From positions 1 to 9,289 of the forward strand of contig QNEM01000065.1 in NCBI GenBank assembly GCA_003645215.1: 9,289 nt of DNA, read 5' to 3'. The DNA is from Gammaproteobacteria bacterium (lineage in GTDB: Bacteria; Pseudomonadota; Gammaproteobacteria; Eutrophobiales; Eutrophobiaceae). The notes under the pieces are model-generated. The model saw only the letters and a list, made by a program, of their open reading frames with translations. It was not told the DNA's origin and did not search any database. A program made the translations under genes and the position numbers. Position 1 is the first letter of the stretch, and every line of letters begins with the position of its first letter. Shown here piece by piece: positions 1-6,985 of the stretch.

Positions 1-932
1 CTGCCCTCGAGCATGGCTGGCCAGAAAAGTGCGTGGAAATAGACAATATCTTTGCCAATAAAATGATGCATCTCGATATCGCTGTCTGCTTTGATGAAGC
101 TGTTAAAATCCAGATCTTTTTGATTACAGAGATATTTCAGGCTGGCAAGGTAACCTATCGGCGCATCCAGCCAGACATAAAAATATTTTCCTGGTGCATC
201 CGGAATTTCAAAACCGAAATAAGGTTCATCCCTGGAAATGTCCCATTCCTGCAGACCTGTTTCAAACCATTCATTCAGTTTATTGGTGACTTCTTTCTGC
301 AGATGACCCGCATGAGTCCAGTCGCGCAACATATCTTCGAAATCAGGCAGTTTGAAGAAGTAATGTTCAGACTCTTTTTCAACCGGCTTGGCACCGGATA
401 TTGCCGAGACAGGATTAATCAGTTCTGTCGGGCTATAAGTCGCCCCACAGACCTCACAACTATCACCATACTGATCCGCTGCGCCACATTTTGGGCATTC
501 ACCACGAATAAACCGATCCGGCAGAAACATCTCCTTCTCGGGATCATATGCCTGTTTGATGGTGCGCTTGTTGATATGACCGGCATCGCGCAAGCGCTCA
601 TATATCATGCAGGACAGCTCACGATTCTCTTCTGAATGTGTACTATGGAAATGGTCAAATGCGACTGAAAACTTGGCAAAATCGGCTTGATGTTCATGGC
701 TGACTTTCTCGATCAATGCTTCCGGGCTAATGTCTTCCTGCTGGGCACGCAGCATAATCGGCGTGCCATGTGCATCATCCGCACAGACGTAATAACAGGT
801 ATGCCCCTGCATCTTCTGAAACCGCACCCAGATGTCCGTCTGGATATATTCCAGCATATGACCTATATGGATCGAGCCATTGGCATAGGGCAGGGCACTG
901 GTGACCAGTAATGTTTTTTGCGTGTCAGTCAT
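1..932 (-). CDS. metG: Methionyl-tRNA synthetase, N-terminal 310 residues (cut by window edge)
   Basis: Class I aminoacyl-tRNA synthetase that charges tRNA-Met with methionine in the cytoplasm, used for both initiation and elongation. Reading the minus strand from the ATG at 932-930 gives an open frame of 310 codons running off the left edge, so the C-terminal part, including the KMSKS loop, lies outside the window. Visible marks are the start MTDTQKTLLVTSALPYANG, the HIGH signature at residues 22-25, and a zinc-knuckle insert with Cys146, Cys149, Cys159 and Cys162 (CPKC, then CEVC). The conserved catalytic-domain segment around residues 249-258 (KYFYVWLDAP) is followed by HHFIGKDIVYFHALFWPAML near residues 289-308. 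The four-Cys knob suggests the E. coli-like MetG type. The gene is divergent from mrp, a common gammaproteobacterial arrangement. The Shine-Dalgarno signal is weak. No frameshift is seen in the part present. Confidence 0.96.
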   Translation of the reverse strand, partial: MTDTQKTLLVTSALPYANGSIHIGHMLEYIQTDIWVRFQKMQGHTCYYVCADDAHGTPIMLRAQQEDISPEALIEKVSHEHQADFAKFSVAFDHFHSTHSEENRELSCMIYERLRDAGHINKRTIKQAYDPEKEMFLPDRFIRGECPKCGAADQYGDSCEVCGATYSPTELINPVSAISGAKPVEKESEHYFFKLPDFEDMLRDWTHAGHLQKEVTNKLNEWFETGLQEWDISRDEPYFGFEIPDAPGKYFYVWLDAPIGYLASLKYLCNQKDLDFNSFIKADSDIEMHHFIGKDIVYFHALFWPAMLEG

Positions 933-1097
933 CAATAAGTCTTGGGTGAATTCGTTATACGATAATCTTCATGAAAAATAGCGGGGGTAAGTTACCATTA
1001 TTGTGGTTTAGGGTGAAGCTAAAGACAGGAAAAGGTAGAATCGCCACCCGACAATATTTTTGATAGAAAAAACACGAACAGGAACTGAAAGTAAAGA
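933..1097. other. Divergent metG / mrp intergenic region
   Basis: This 165-base gap must hold the start signals for metG (leftward) and mrp (rightward). I looked for paired -35/-10 boxes on both strands and found none close enough to consensus to call. A possible -10-like TATAAC lies on the minus strand near 956-961, but it has no good -35 at normal spacing. Nothing else is evident. Confidence 0.5.
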
Positions 1098-2189
1098 ATG
1101 ACTGATATCACACGAGAAAGCGTTGAAACACAACTTAAAAGCTATATAGAGCCTTGTCTGGGGCAAGATTTGGTCTCAGCGGGGGCCATTAAGGATATTC
1201 AAATAAAAGGTGCTGATGTTGATTTGACCTTGTCATTAGGGTTCCCGGCCGATGGTTATCATGAAACATTAACCAGGGCATTGCAGGATGAATTAAGCGG
1301 TATCTCGGGTATTGGCAATATTTCGGTACAGATCGAAACCAGGATCACCTCGCACTCGGTGCAAAAAGGTGTGCAAACATTACCCGGGGTTAAAAATACC
1401 ATTGCCATTGCTTCAGGCAAGGGTGGGGTTGGGAAATCAACCACATCAGTGAATCTGGCACTGGCATTACAGGCAGAAGGCGCCAAAGTCGGTATTCTGG
1501 ATGCTGATATCTACGGACCAAGCCAACCCAGGATGTTGGGCAGTAGTGGCAAACCGGATTCTGCAGACGGTAAAACCATAGAACCGAAGGTATCTTACAA
1601 TATTCAGTCCATGTCGATTGGCTATCTGATCGATGAAGAGACACCCATGATCTGGCGTGGGCCAATGGTCACGGGGGCGCTAGAGCAATTGTTAAGTGAT
1701 ACCAACTGGAAGGATCTGGATTATCTGATTATTGATCTGCCACCAGGCACTGGTGACATACAATTAACACTTTGCCAAAAGATCCCTGTGAGTGCAGCCA
1801 TCATTGTGACGACACCCCAGGATATTGCCTTACTAGACGCACGCAAGGCCCACAATATGTTCGAAAAAGTAGATGTCCCGGTTCTGGGGGTCATTGAGAA
1901 CATGAGTACACATATTTGTAGTCAATGTGGCCATGAGGAACATATCTTTGGCTCGGGCGGCGGCGAACAAATGTCGAAACAGTACGGTATAGACTTGCTG
2001 GGTTCTTTACCTTTGGATATCAAGATCAGGGAAGGGGTCGATTGCGGCAAGCCAACCGTTGCCATTGAACCTGATTCGGATATCTCCTTGCTCTACAGAG
2101 ATATTGCCAGAATATCATCAGCCAGACTTTCACAGATGGCAAAAGATTATTCAGGTAAATTTCCAAAGATTGTGGTTGAAAATAATTAA
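1098..2189 (+). CDS. mrp: Mrp/ApbC-family iron-sulfur cluster carrier ATPase
   Basis: Cytoplasmic P-loop ATPase of the Mrp/NBP35 family (also called ApbC) that binds and delivers Fe-S clusters to apoproteins. The 363-residue protein is of normal family length. Residues 1 to about 85 form the MIP18/DUF59-type domain, followed by the MinD-like NTPase domain. The deviant Walker A is GKGGVGKST at 107-115, the next conserved strand and loop is ILDADIYGPSQPRML at 133-147, and the Walker B region is DLPPGTGD at 213-220. The CxxC pair Cys274/Cys277 (CSQC) bridges a cluster between subunits in this family. The ATG at 1098 fits the family N terminus. A GGAAC at 1081-1085 is a rather distant ribosome-binding candidate. 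The gene is divergent from metG and upstream of dcd, but the 236-base gap holding two hairpins suggests it is not tightly co-transcribed with dcd. Confidence 0.95.
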   Translation: MTDITRESVETQLKSYIEPCLGQDLVSAGAIKDIQIKGADVDLTLSLGFPADGYHETLTRALQDELSGISGIGNISVQIETRITSHSVQKGVQTLPGVKNTIAIASGKGGVGKSTTSVNLALALQAEGAKVGILDADIYGPSQPRMLGSSGKPDSADGKTIEPKVSYNIQSMSIGYLIDEETPMIWRGPMVTGALEQLLSDTNWKDLDYLIIDLPPGTGDIQLTLCQKIPVSAAIIVTTPQDIALLDARKAHNMFEKVDVPVLGVIENMSTHICSQCGHEEHIFGSGGGEQMSKQYGIDLLGSLPLDIKIREGVDCGKPTVAIEPDSDISLLYRDIARISSARLSQMAKDYSGKFPKIVVENN

Positions 2190-2255
2190 ATAAATGAATT
2201 TGGACTGGAGATTGATTGTACGGCATCGAGTTGAATGTAAAGGACAAGCACTTGC

Positions 2256-2282
2256 CATGCTGGTGAATACCAGCATCCAGTC
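2256..2282 (+). repeat. REP-like hairpin, left unit of an inverted pair
   Basis: A perfect 8-base-pair stem with arms ATGCTGGT (2257-2264) and ACCAGCAT (2269-2276) closes a GAAT loop, followed by the tail CCAGTC. Compared with the reverse complement of the unit at 2305-2331, it matches at 21 of 27 positions by eye. The layout of a hairpin with a CCAGTC tail on one side resembles dispersed REP-type intergenic elements common in Proteobacteria. Only this pair is in the window, so genome-wide repetition is inferred. Confidence 0.6.
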
Positions 2283-2304
2283 GAATAAATAAACACATCA
2301 TATT

Positions 2305-2331
2305 GACTAGATACTGGCATGCGCCAGTATG
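2305..2331 (-). repeat. REP-like hairpin, right unit of an inverted pair
   Basis: A perfect 8-base-pair stem with arms ATACTGGC (2311-2318) and GCCAGTAT (2323-2330) closes an ATGC loop, preceded by GACTAG and followed by GACGA. It is the inverted counterpart of 2256-2282, with 21 of 27 positions alike, and the tails (CCAGTC / GACTAG) face each other across a 22-base AT-rich spacer. Head-to-head pairs of this kind are the architecture of BIME elements. The partial divergence of the two arms, with each stem still perfectly paired, argues that the hairpin itself is conserved. Confidence 0.6.
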
Positions 2332-2425
2332 ACGAAACACCTAATTAGGTTTCTTTATTTATCAAAGAGGGTGCCTAGGTCATGATAGTCATAAGTGGAT
2401 AGAAAACTGAGAAATATATAAGATT

Positions 2426-2992
2426 ATGAGTGTAAAAAGCGATTCCTGGATAAGACGCATGGCGGAAAATGAGGGCATGATCGAGCCATTTGAATCAGGT
2501 CAGGTCAAGAAAAATGGTTCAGGCAGAATAGTCTCCTACGGCACTTCCAGCTACGGTTATGATGTTCGTTGTGCCGCGGAATTCAGGATCTTTACCAATA
2601 TTAATTCAGCCATAGTCGATCCCAAGAATTTTGATTCGGACAGTTTTGTTGATGTGAATTCAGATGTTTGCATCATTCCTCCCAATTCATTTGCCTTGGC
2701 AAGGACCGTTGAATACTTTCGTATTCCAAGAAGTGTATTAACCATCTGCCTGGGTAAATCAACCTATGCCCGTTGTGGAATCATTGTCAACGTCACACCA
2801 CTGGAACCAGAATGGGAAGGCCATGTGACTTTAGAGTTTTCAAATACTACACCACTACCTGCAAAAATTTATGCCAATGAAGGTGTTGCCCAGATGATCT
2901 TTTTTGAATCTGATGAAGTCTGTGAAACCTCGTATAAAGATCGTGCCGGTAAGTATCAGGGGCAAACCGGCGTAACACTTCCTAAAACCTAG
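2426..2992 (+). CDS. dcd: dCTP deaminase
   Basis: Deaminates dCTP to dUTP, which a dUTPase turns into dUMP for thymidylate synthesis. It is a soluble homotrimer. The 188-residue product matches the 188-residue Pseudomonas-type Dcd rather than the slightly longer E. coli form. Visible marks are SYGYDVRCAAEF at 42-53, CIIPPNSFALARTVEYFRIP at 82-101, the nucleotide-binding GKSTYARCGI at 110-119, and HVTLEFSN at 133-140. Glu137 in that last segment corresponds to catalytic Glu138 of E. coli, while Ser112 and Arg116 correspond to Ser111 and Arg115. The C terminus YQGQTGVTLPK at 177-187 is the lid that closes on the nucleotide in the family. The ATG at 2426 fits the family start, though its ribosome-binding site is poor. 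The next gene follows after 16 bases, suggesting co-transcription. Confidence 0.96.
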   Translation: MSVKSDSWIRRMAENEGMIEPFESGQVKKNGSGRIVSYGTSSYGYDVRCAAEFRIFTNINSAIVDPKNFDSDSFVDVNSDVCIIPPNSFALARTVEYFRIPRSVLTICLGKSTYARCGIIVNVTPLEPEWEGHVTLEFSNTTPLPAKIYANEGVAQMIFFESDEVCETSYKDRAGKYQGQTGVTLPKT

Positions 2993-3008
2993 AAGTTAAA
3001 CCTGGCAG

Positions 3009-3356
3009 ATGGAAAAAGCTTACCGCGTAACAGTCTTTGTTCCTCCTGCCCAGCTCGAAGAGCTGCTTGCTTCCATTACCAGGGTGCTACCTCCCAACGA
3101 TGGCAAGTATAGTGAAGTCTTCTGGTGGTCGGCACCCGGAACTGAACAGTTCAGACCGCTTGAGGGATCCAAGCCCGCATCGGGATCTGTTGGTGAGCTG
3201 AGCCGAATGGATTCGATTGAGTTAAAATTTTTGCTGCCAAGAAATGAAGAACTCCTGAACCAGGTAGTTGAAGAAGGCATTCGCCCTGCTCATCCCTGGG
3301 AAGCACCTGTTATTACAGTAGATGAATGCTGTATCATTGGAAACTCATCAGAATAG
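3009..3356 (+). CDS. YqfO / NIF3-insert-like small protein
   Basis: A 115-residue soluble protein resembling the stand-alone form of the ferredoxin-like, CutA/PII-fold domain found inserted in YqfO-type NIF3 proteins. The visible pattern is an N-terminal strand YRVTVFVPPAQLEELLASI (5-23), then GKYSEVFWW (32-40), GTEQFRP (44-50), a GSKP turn (53-56), a second strand IELKFLLPRNEE (70-81), and HPWEAPVI (95-102). That last segment is the equivalent of the HPYEEPAYD signature in NIF3/YqfO proteins. No metal-dependent hydrolase half is present. The molecular function of these short forms is not established; a regulatory or metal/ligand-binding role is only suggested by the fold. It sits 16 bases after dcd and 59 before cysG, so an operon is likely. 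There is no signal peptide or membrane segment. Confidence 0.75.
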   Translation: MEKAYRVTVFVPPAQLEELLASITRVLPPNDGKYSEVFWWSAPGTEQFRPLEGSKPASGSVGELSRMDSIELKFLLPRNEELLNQVVEEGIRPAHPWEAPVITVDECCIIGNSSE

Positions 3357-3415
3357 AAATAATAATTTATGTTTAACTCTCGTCTGCTTCACTTTTTGCC
3401 CTTATCATTGTTGCC

Positions 3416-4810
3416 ATGAAATATTTACCAATTTTTTATGATTTATCTGTTTACCCCTGCCTTGTGGTTGGAGCCGGAGAAATTGCTGCACGCAAGGTTC
3501 GGCAGCTAAGAAAAGCAGAGGCCAGTGTCATCGTCGTTGCACCAGAAATTTGTAAAGAGTTAAAAGAGCTTGCAGAGAACAAGGAGATAAATTACATCTC
3601 CGAAAAATTCTCGGAAGAATTACTTGGCGATAAAATGCTGGTGATTGCAGCGACTAATGATGAGGAAGTAAATAAAAAAGTTTCCGAGCTGGCAAAAGCA
3701 CAAAACATTCCTGTTAATGTGGTTGATAATCCTGATCTTTGTAGTTTTATTATGCCTTCTATAGTTGATCGTGATCCGGTACAAATTGCGATCTCAACTA
3801 GTGGTGCATCTCCTGTCTTGGCACGTTTGCTTCGAGCAAGGCTGGAATCATTAATCCCCGCATCTTATGGCAGATTGGCCCAATTGATGGCCAGGTTTCG
3901 TGGGCATGTCAAACAGCGTTATCCAAAGATGCAAGAGCGGCGCAGATTTTGGGAGCATATCCTGCAAGGTCCTGTGGCCGAGATGATCTATGCCGGGCAG
4001 GATGATGCAGCATTAAAAGCATTAGAGAAAACCCTGGAGAAAGAAGGATCCGTTATTGATAAAACAGGTGAAGTCTATCTGGTCGGTGCGGGGCCTGGTG
4101 ATCCAGATTTGTTAACTTTCCGTGCATTGAGATTAATGCAACAGGCTGAGGTCGTGCTTTACGATAGATTGGTTGCACCAGAAATTGTTGATTTATGTCG
4201 TAAAGATGCTGAGCGCATATATGTAGGTAAAAAGCGCGATCAACATGCATTACCGCAGGAGGAAATTAGTCAGCTGTTGGTAGATCTAGCCAAACAGGGA
4301 AAACGTGTATTGAGACTCAAGGGAGGAGATCCATTTATCTTTGGCAGAGGTGGGGAAGAAATAGAATTACTTTCTGCCGAAAATATCCCTTTTCAGGTAA
4401 TCCCTGGTATTACTGCAGCCTCGGGGTGTGCGAGTTATGCTGGTATCCCGTTAACACACAGGGATTATGCACATACTTGTGTGTTTGTCGCCGGCCATTT
4501 GAAGGATGGAAGCATGGATCTGAACTGGGACACCCTGATTCAACCCAGACAAACCATTGCAGTTTATATGGGTGTTATGGGGCTGCAAGAGCTGTGTCGT
4601 GAGTTGATTGCACGTGGTATGTCAGAGCAGATGCCAGCTGCCCTGGTTCAGCAAGGCACAACACATAAGCAAAAAGTATATATTGGGAATCTGGGGAATT
4701 TACCTGATTTCCCAAAACAGCATGATATTAAACCACCAACAATGATTATTATTGGTGAGGTGGTTAAATGTCATGAAAAACTTTCATGGTTTGATCCCCA
4801 GAGTGATTGA
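3416..4810 (+). CDS. cysG: Siroheme synthase: fused precorrin-2 dehydrogenase/ferrochelatase and uroporphyrinogen-III C-methyltransferase
   Basis: A trifunctional enzyme that makes siroheme, the cofactor of assimilatory sulfite and nitrite reductases, from uroporphyrinogen III. Length is 464 residues, normal for CysG. Residues 1 to about 215 are the NAD-dependent dehydrogenase/ferrochelatase half, with the Rossmann loop VVGAGEIAARK at 17-27. Asp104 aligns with the residue catalytic in Salmonella CysG, and the STSGASPVLARLLR segment lies at 127-140. The position of the Salmonella phosphoserine Ser128 appears to be Thr here. Residues 217 to about 455 are the SAM-dependent methyltransferase, with VYLVGAGPGDPDLLT at 220-234, LKGGDPFIFGRGGEE at 301-315, and PGITAASGCASYAGIPLTHR at 330-349. 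The start codon at 3416 gives the expected N terminus, but the ribosome-binding site is weak. The 3' end overlaps the next gene. Confidence 0.97.
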   Translation: MKYLPIFYDLSVYPCLVVGAGEIAARKVRQLRKAEASVIVVAPEICKELKELAENKEINYISEKFSEELLGDKMLVIAATNDEEVNKKVSELAKAQNIPVNVVDNPDLCSFIMPSIVDRDPVQIAISTSGASPVLARLLRARLESLIPASYGRLAQLMARFRGHVKQRYPKMQERRRFWEHILQGPVAEMIYAGQDDAALKALEKTLEKEGSVIDKTGEVYLVGAGPGDPDLLTFRALRLMQQAEVVLYDRLVAPEIVDLCRKDAERIYVGKKRDQHALPQEEISQLLVDLAKQGKRVLRLKGGDPFIFGRGGEEIELLSAENIPFQVIPGITAASGCASYAGIPLTHRDYAHTCVFVAGHLKDGSMDLNWDTLIQPRQTIAVYMGVMGLQELCRELIARGMSEQMPAALVQQGTTHKQKVYIGNLGNLPDFPKQHDIKPPTMIIIGEVVKCHEKLSWFDPQSD

Positions 4811-5003
4811 GCATATTGATGAACAGCTTAATAACGCGGGACAAGTGTCCTTAACAAATGAGGAAAGGCCACCCAAACCAAGGGAACCGGACATATCAGA
4901 GTGTTGCCAACGCAACTGCGTAAACTGTGTCTTCGTTTATTATGAAAAAGCACTGGTTCGCTGGAAAAAAAAGGTCGAGGAGTTTGAGGCGACAAAATCC
5001 TGA
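4773..5003 (+). CDS. Oxidoreductase-like domain protein, small and Cys-rich
   Basis: A 76-residue protein with the short Oxidoreductase-like domain (PF09791 type) found alone in proteobacteria and at the N terminus of some eukaryotic proteins. The signature is PPKPREPD (33-40), then a cysteine cluster Cys44, Cys45, Cys49, Cys52 (ECCQRNCVNCVFVYYEKALV), followed by a basic amphipathic helix RWKKKVEEFE. The cysteines could bind a metal or act in redox chemistry, but no function is established for the stand-alone form. The ATG at 4773 is chosen over an in-frame TTG at 4752 and GTG at 4755. A GGTGAGG lies about 12 bases upstream, and the family core begins well after any of these starts. The gene overlaps cysG by 38 bases in another frame, implying translational coupling. 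Its TGA ends only 8 bases from the convergent methyltransferase stop. Confidence 0.75.
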   Translation: MKNFHGLIPRVIEHIDEQLNNAGQVSLTNEERPPKPREPDISECCQRNCVNCVFVYYEKALVRWKKKVEEFEATKS

Positions 5004-5011
5004 AATTATAA

Positions 5012-5770
5012 TTAGCTACTTTCATTCTTACCGAGAATCCATATATATCCAGGGACCATCCACATAAAATATCTGGCTAGAACAGACGCTACTCTAGCTT
5101 TAGCACTTTCCGGCCTTATCATATATTCAACCCCAAATTTTGCTGGATTGTCAATGAGTGCCTTTGTGTAATCATGAATAGTAAAACTTCTGGTCAGTTT
5201 CTTGAGTCCCCAATAGCTCAGGTGTTTTTCATAGTAATAGTTGCCTTTCCCGGATAGTCTTAAGTACAGGTTTGCCATTGGTCTCGGTACGACGGAGAGC
5301 AAGGGTAGATTATAATGTGGTTCATTCCACATGAGTCGGTTTCCTGCCGCAAAGTAACATGCCCCACCGGGCTTAAGAACTCTGTGTATCTCTTTTATCA
5401 TTGTTTGTGCATCAGGGACGTGTTCGTAGATTTGAGTTGCGATAACGACATCAAATGTTTCGTCTATGTATTGGAGATTCATTGCATCTCCTATTTCAAA
5501 TTTCAGATTCTCATTACTAAAATTATTCTTTGCATGAGATACAGCTTTTTCATCAATGTCTATACTCACTACAGATTTAAAATGTCTTGATAGATAATCA
5601 TCGATAATACCTGCGGATCCTCCGACATTAAGCACAGTAAAGTTCGTTAGTGAATCTTCAAAATAATCCTGGAGCACAGCGACCATCGTACGTGCTTTTC
5701 TTTCACGGCCTTTTTCGTCAAACATGGCAGTGCCCTTATCTGAAAAGTCGTGTTGATATCCTCTTGCCAT
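5012..5770 (-). CDS. Class I SAM-dependent methyltransferase, substrate unknown
   Basis: A 252-residue Rossmann-fold methyltransferase. Motif I is VLNVGGSAG at 46-54, the acidic loop binding the SAM ribose is SIDID at 69-73, the adenine-contact motif is GDAM at 94-97, motif IV is DVVIATQIYEHV at 107-118, and LKPGG at 132-136 follows. This resembles the UbiE/Methyltransf_11 type. The C-terminal third (150-252) has many Pro, Tyr and Trp residues and ends in a hydrophobic segment MWMVPGYIWIL (236-246) before a short polar tail. That could associate with a membrane or bind a lipid or glycan acceptor, but this is inference. The ATG at 5770 keeps the N-terminal GYQHDFSDKGTAMFDEKGRE, which looks like part of the family. 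An internal ATG at 5725 has a better ribosome-binding sequence (AAGGG) and is the alternative. It lies 34 bases after slyX and may be its operon's last gene. It could have been acquired separately, since it is not a usual htpX-slyX neighbour. Confidence 0.85.
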   Translation of the reverse strand: MARGYQHDFSDKGTAMFDEKGRERKARTMVAVLQDYFEDSLTNFTVLNVGGSAGIIDDYLSRHFKSVVSIDIDEKAVSHAKNNFSNENLKFEIGDAMNLQYIDETFDVVIATQIYEHVPDAQTMIKEIHRVLKPGGACYFAAGNRLMWNEPHYNLPLLSVVPRPMANLYLRLSGKGNYYYEKHLSYWGLKKLTRSFTIHDYTKALIDNPAKFGVEYMIRPESAKARVASVLARYFMWMVPGYIWILGKNESS

Positions 5771-5804
5771 TGAATATGTTTTCGAGTTTGAATATTAGCG
5801 TTGT

Positions 5805-6011
5805 CTAGTAATGCGGTGGTTTCTCATCAACAGGATATTCTGAGTCACCTTGTTCTGCCAGGCTGTTATATCTCAAGGTAAGTGACCGCATGGCCTCCTC
5901 CAGTTGATCCAGTTTTAACTGTTGTGAGTGAACAGTCTTATTGAGTTCCTGGATCAGGTCTTCCTGATAGGCGAGTTTTGTTTCAATATCAATGAGTCGT
6001 TGATTGTCCAT
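5805..6011 (-). CDS. slyX: SlyX family protein
   Basis: A 68-residue soluble protein of the SlyX family, whose function is unknown. The N-terminal about 50 residues have heptad-like spacing of Ile, Leu and Val (for example IETKLAYQEDLIQELN), consistent with a coiled coil. The protein ends in the family signature of proline-rich PPHY, here DEKPPHY at 62-68. It starts 7 bases after the htpX stop on the same strand, so the two are almost certainly co-transcribed. The ribosome-binding sequence before the ATG at 6011 is poor, which may indicate coupling to htpX translation. Confidence 0.92.
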   Translation of the reverse strand: MDNQRLIDIETKLAYQEDLIQELNKTVHSQQLKLDQLEEAMRSLTLRYNSLAEQGDSEYPVDEKPPHY

Positions 6012-6018
6012 ATTTTAT

Positions 6019-6921
6019 CTATTGCCTGTTTACTACATTTGCAGAAGCCTGCAGTACTTCGATTCTTTTTTCCAATGGTGGGTGGCTCATAAACAGGCTT
6101 TTTAGTCCGCCGCCAACACCACCTGAAATACCGAAAGAAGAAAATTCCCCGGGCAAGTCTTGTGGATCATTGACTGTTTGTAAACGTTTCAGGGCTGCAA
6201 TCATTTTATGATTGCCTGCAAGTTCGGCAGCCCCGGCGTCAGCATGAAATTCACGCCAGCGGGAGAACCACATGACGATGGTGCTTGCGAGTATGGACAG
6301 TACGATTTGCGCAATAATGGAAGTGATGAAATAACCGGGCCCCACGCCACGTTGCGTTTTGAATATAATGCGATCGACAAGAAAACCGACAATACGTGAT
6401 AGAAAAATCACAAAGGTATTTACCACGCCTTGCATCAGCCCCATCGTGATCATATCGCCATTACTAACATGACTGACTTCATGAGCGAGCACGGCTTCAA
6501 CTTCATCTTTTGTCATGTGCTGAAGCAGGCCTGTGCTCACTGCAACCAGTGCATTATTACGATTCATACCGGTGGCAAAGGCATTGGGTTGAGGCGATTC
6601 AAATATTCCAACCTCAGGCATACCGATACCCGCTTGTTCTGCCTGTCGCTGGACGGTGTCGACCAGCCATTGTTCGTCCTGATTGCTGGCAGTTTCAATT
6701 ACATGAACACCCATGCCTCTTTTAGCAGACCACTTGGAGATTACAAGAGAGATGAAGGATCCACTGAATCCAATTACGGCAGACATGACCAGCAAGGCGT
6801 TAAGGTTCAGGTCAACACCGTTACTATCCAGTATGCCTTCAATTCCAAACACCTGGAATACGATACTGATCAATACAAGTATCGCGGCATTGGTTGCCAG
6901 AAATAAGCCTATACGCATCAT
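6019..6921 (-). CDS. htpX: Membrane zinc protease HtpX
   Basis: An inner-membrane metalloprotease (M48B family) that degrades misfolded membrane proteins together with FtsH. Length is 300 residues, close to the 293 of E. coli. Hydrophobic segments at about 5-26 and 41-62 form the N-terminal hairpin, with two more at about 164-186 and 196-219. The zinc motif is HEVSH at 147-151, with Glu148 catalytic. The third ligand is probably Glu224 in WREFHADAGAAEL. The C-terminal SHPPLEKRIEVL at 279-290 is typical of M48 proteases. The ATG at 6921 is preceded by GGAGAA about ten bases upstream; a second ATG follows directly. It is the first gene of a leftward group with slyX and the methyltransferase. 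A sequence like a heat-shock promoter lies upstream, in keeping with htpX being a stress gene in E. coli. Confidence 0.96.
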   Translation of the reverse strand: MMRIGLFLATNAAILVLISIVFQVFGIEGILDSNGVDLNLNALLVMSAVIGFSGSFISLVISKWSAKRGMGVHVIETASNQDEQWLVDTVQRQAEQAGIGMPEVGIFESPQPNAFATGMNRNNALVAVSTGLLQHMTKDEVEAVLAHEVSHVSNGDMITMGLMQGVVNTFVIFLSRIVGFLVDRIIFKTQRGVGPGYFITSIIAQIVLSILASTIVMWFSRWREFHADAGAAELAGNHKMIAALKRLQTVNDPQDLPGEFSSFGISGGVGGGLKSLFMSHPPLEKRIEVLQASANVVNRQ

Positions 6922-6958
6922 GTTATTTATTCTCCAATTAAAGACTGCATATGTATCC

Positions 6959-6985
6959 AGATGGGGTTCATCTTACATATAACAA
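6959..6985 (-). promoter_or_regulatory. Candidate sigma-32 (heat-shock) promoter of htpX
   Basis: On the minus strand the sequence CCCCATCT (6966-6959) matches the sigma-32 -10 consensus CCCCATNT exactly. Thirteen bases upstream lies ATTGTTA/TTGTTA (around 6985-6980), which shares only the TTG core and little more with the -35 CTTGAAA. Transcription would start roughly 30 bases before the htpX ATG. E. coli htpX is known to belong to the heat-shock regulon, which makes the match plausible. The -35 is weak, so this is a candidate only. Confidence 0.4.

Larger units (their letters stand above)
2190..2425. other. mrp-dcd intergenic region with REP-like hairpins
   Basis: This 236-base gap holds no gene I can support. 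It contains two inverted hairpins (2256-2282 and 2305-2331, listed separately) and a perfect 12-base palindrome ACCTAATTAGGT at 2339-2350. No hairpin is followed by a T-run, so no intrinsic terminator is called. The promoter of dcd probably lies in 2350-2425, but I see no convincing -35/-10 pair. Confidence 0.5.

Noticed and set aside
33..635. A 200-codon open frame on the plus strand
   Set aside because: It lies opposite metG, whose minus-strand frame carries HIGH, zinc-knuckle and other synthetase motifs; the plus-strand peptide resembles nothing and has the look of an antisense translation.
2256..2331. Intrinsic terminators for mrp
   Set aside because: The hairpins are well formed, but neither strand shows a T-run directly after the stems.
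5004..5011. A bidirectional terminator between the convergent genes
   Set aside because: The gap is 8 AT-rich bases with no stem; any terminator would have to lie inside the coding regions and none is evident.
6430..6982. Plus-strand open frames opposite htpX
   Set aside because: The minus-strand htpX frame has a zinc protease motif, membrane segments and family length; the plus-strand peptides are shadows.
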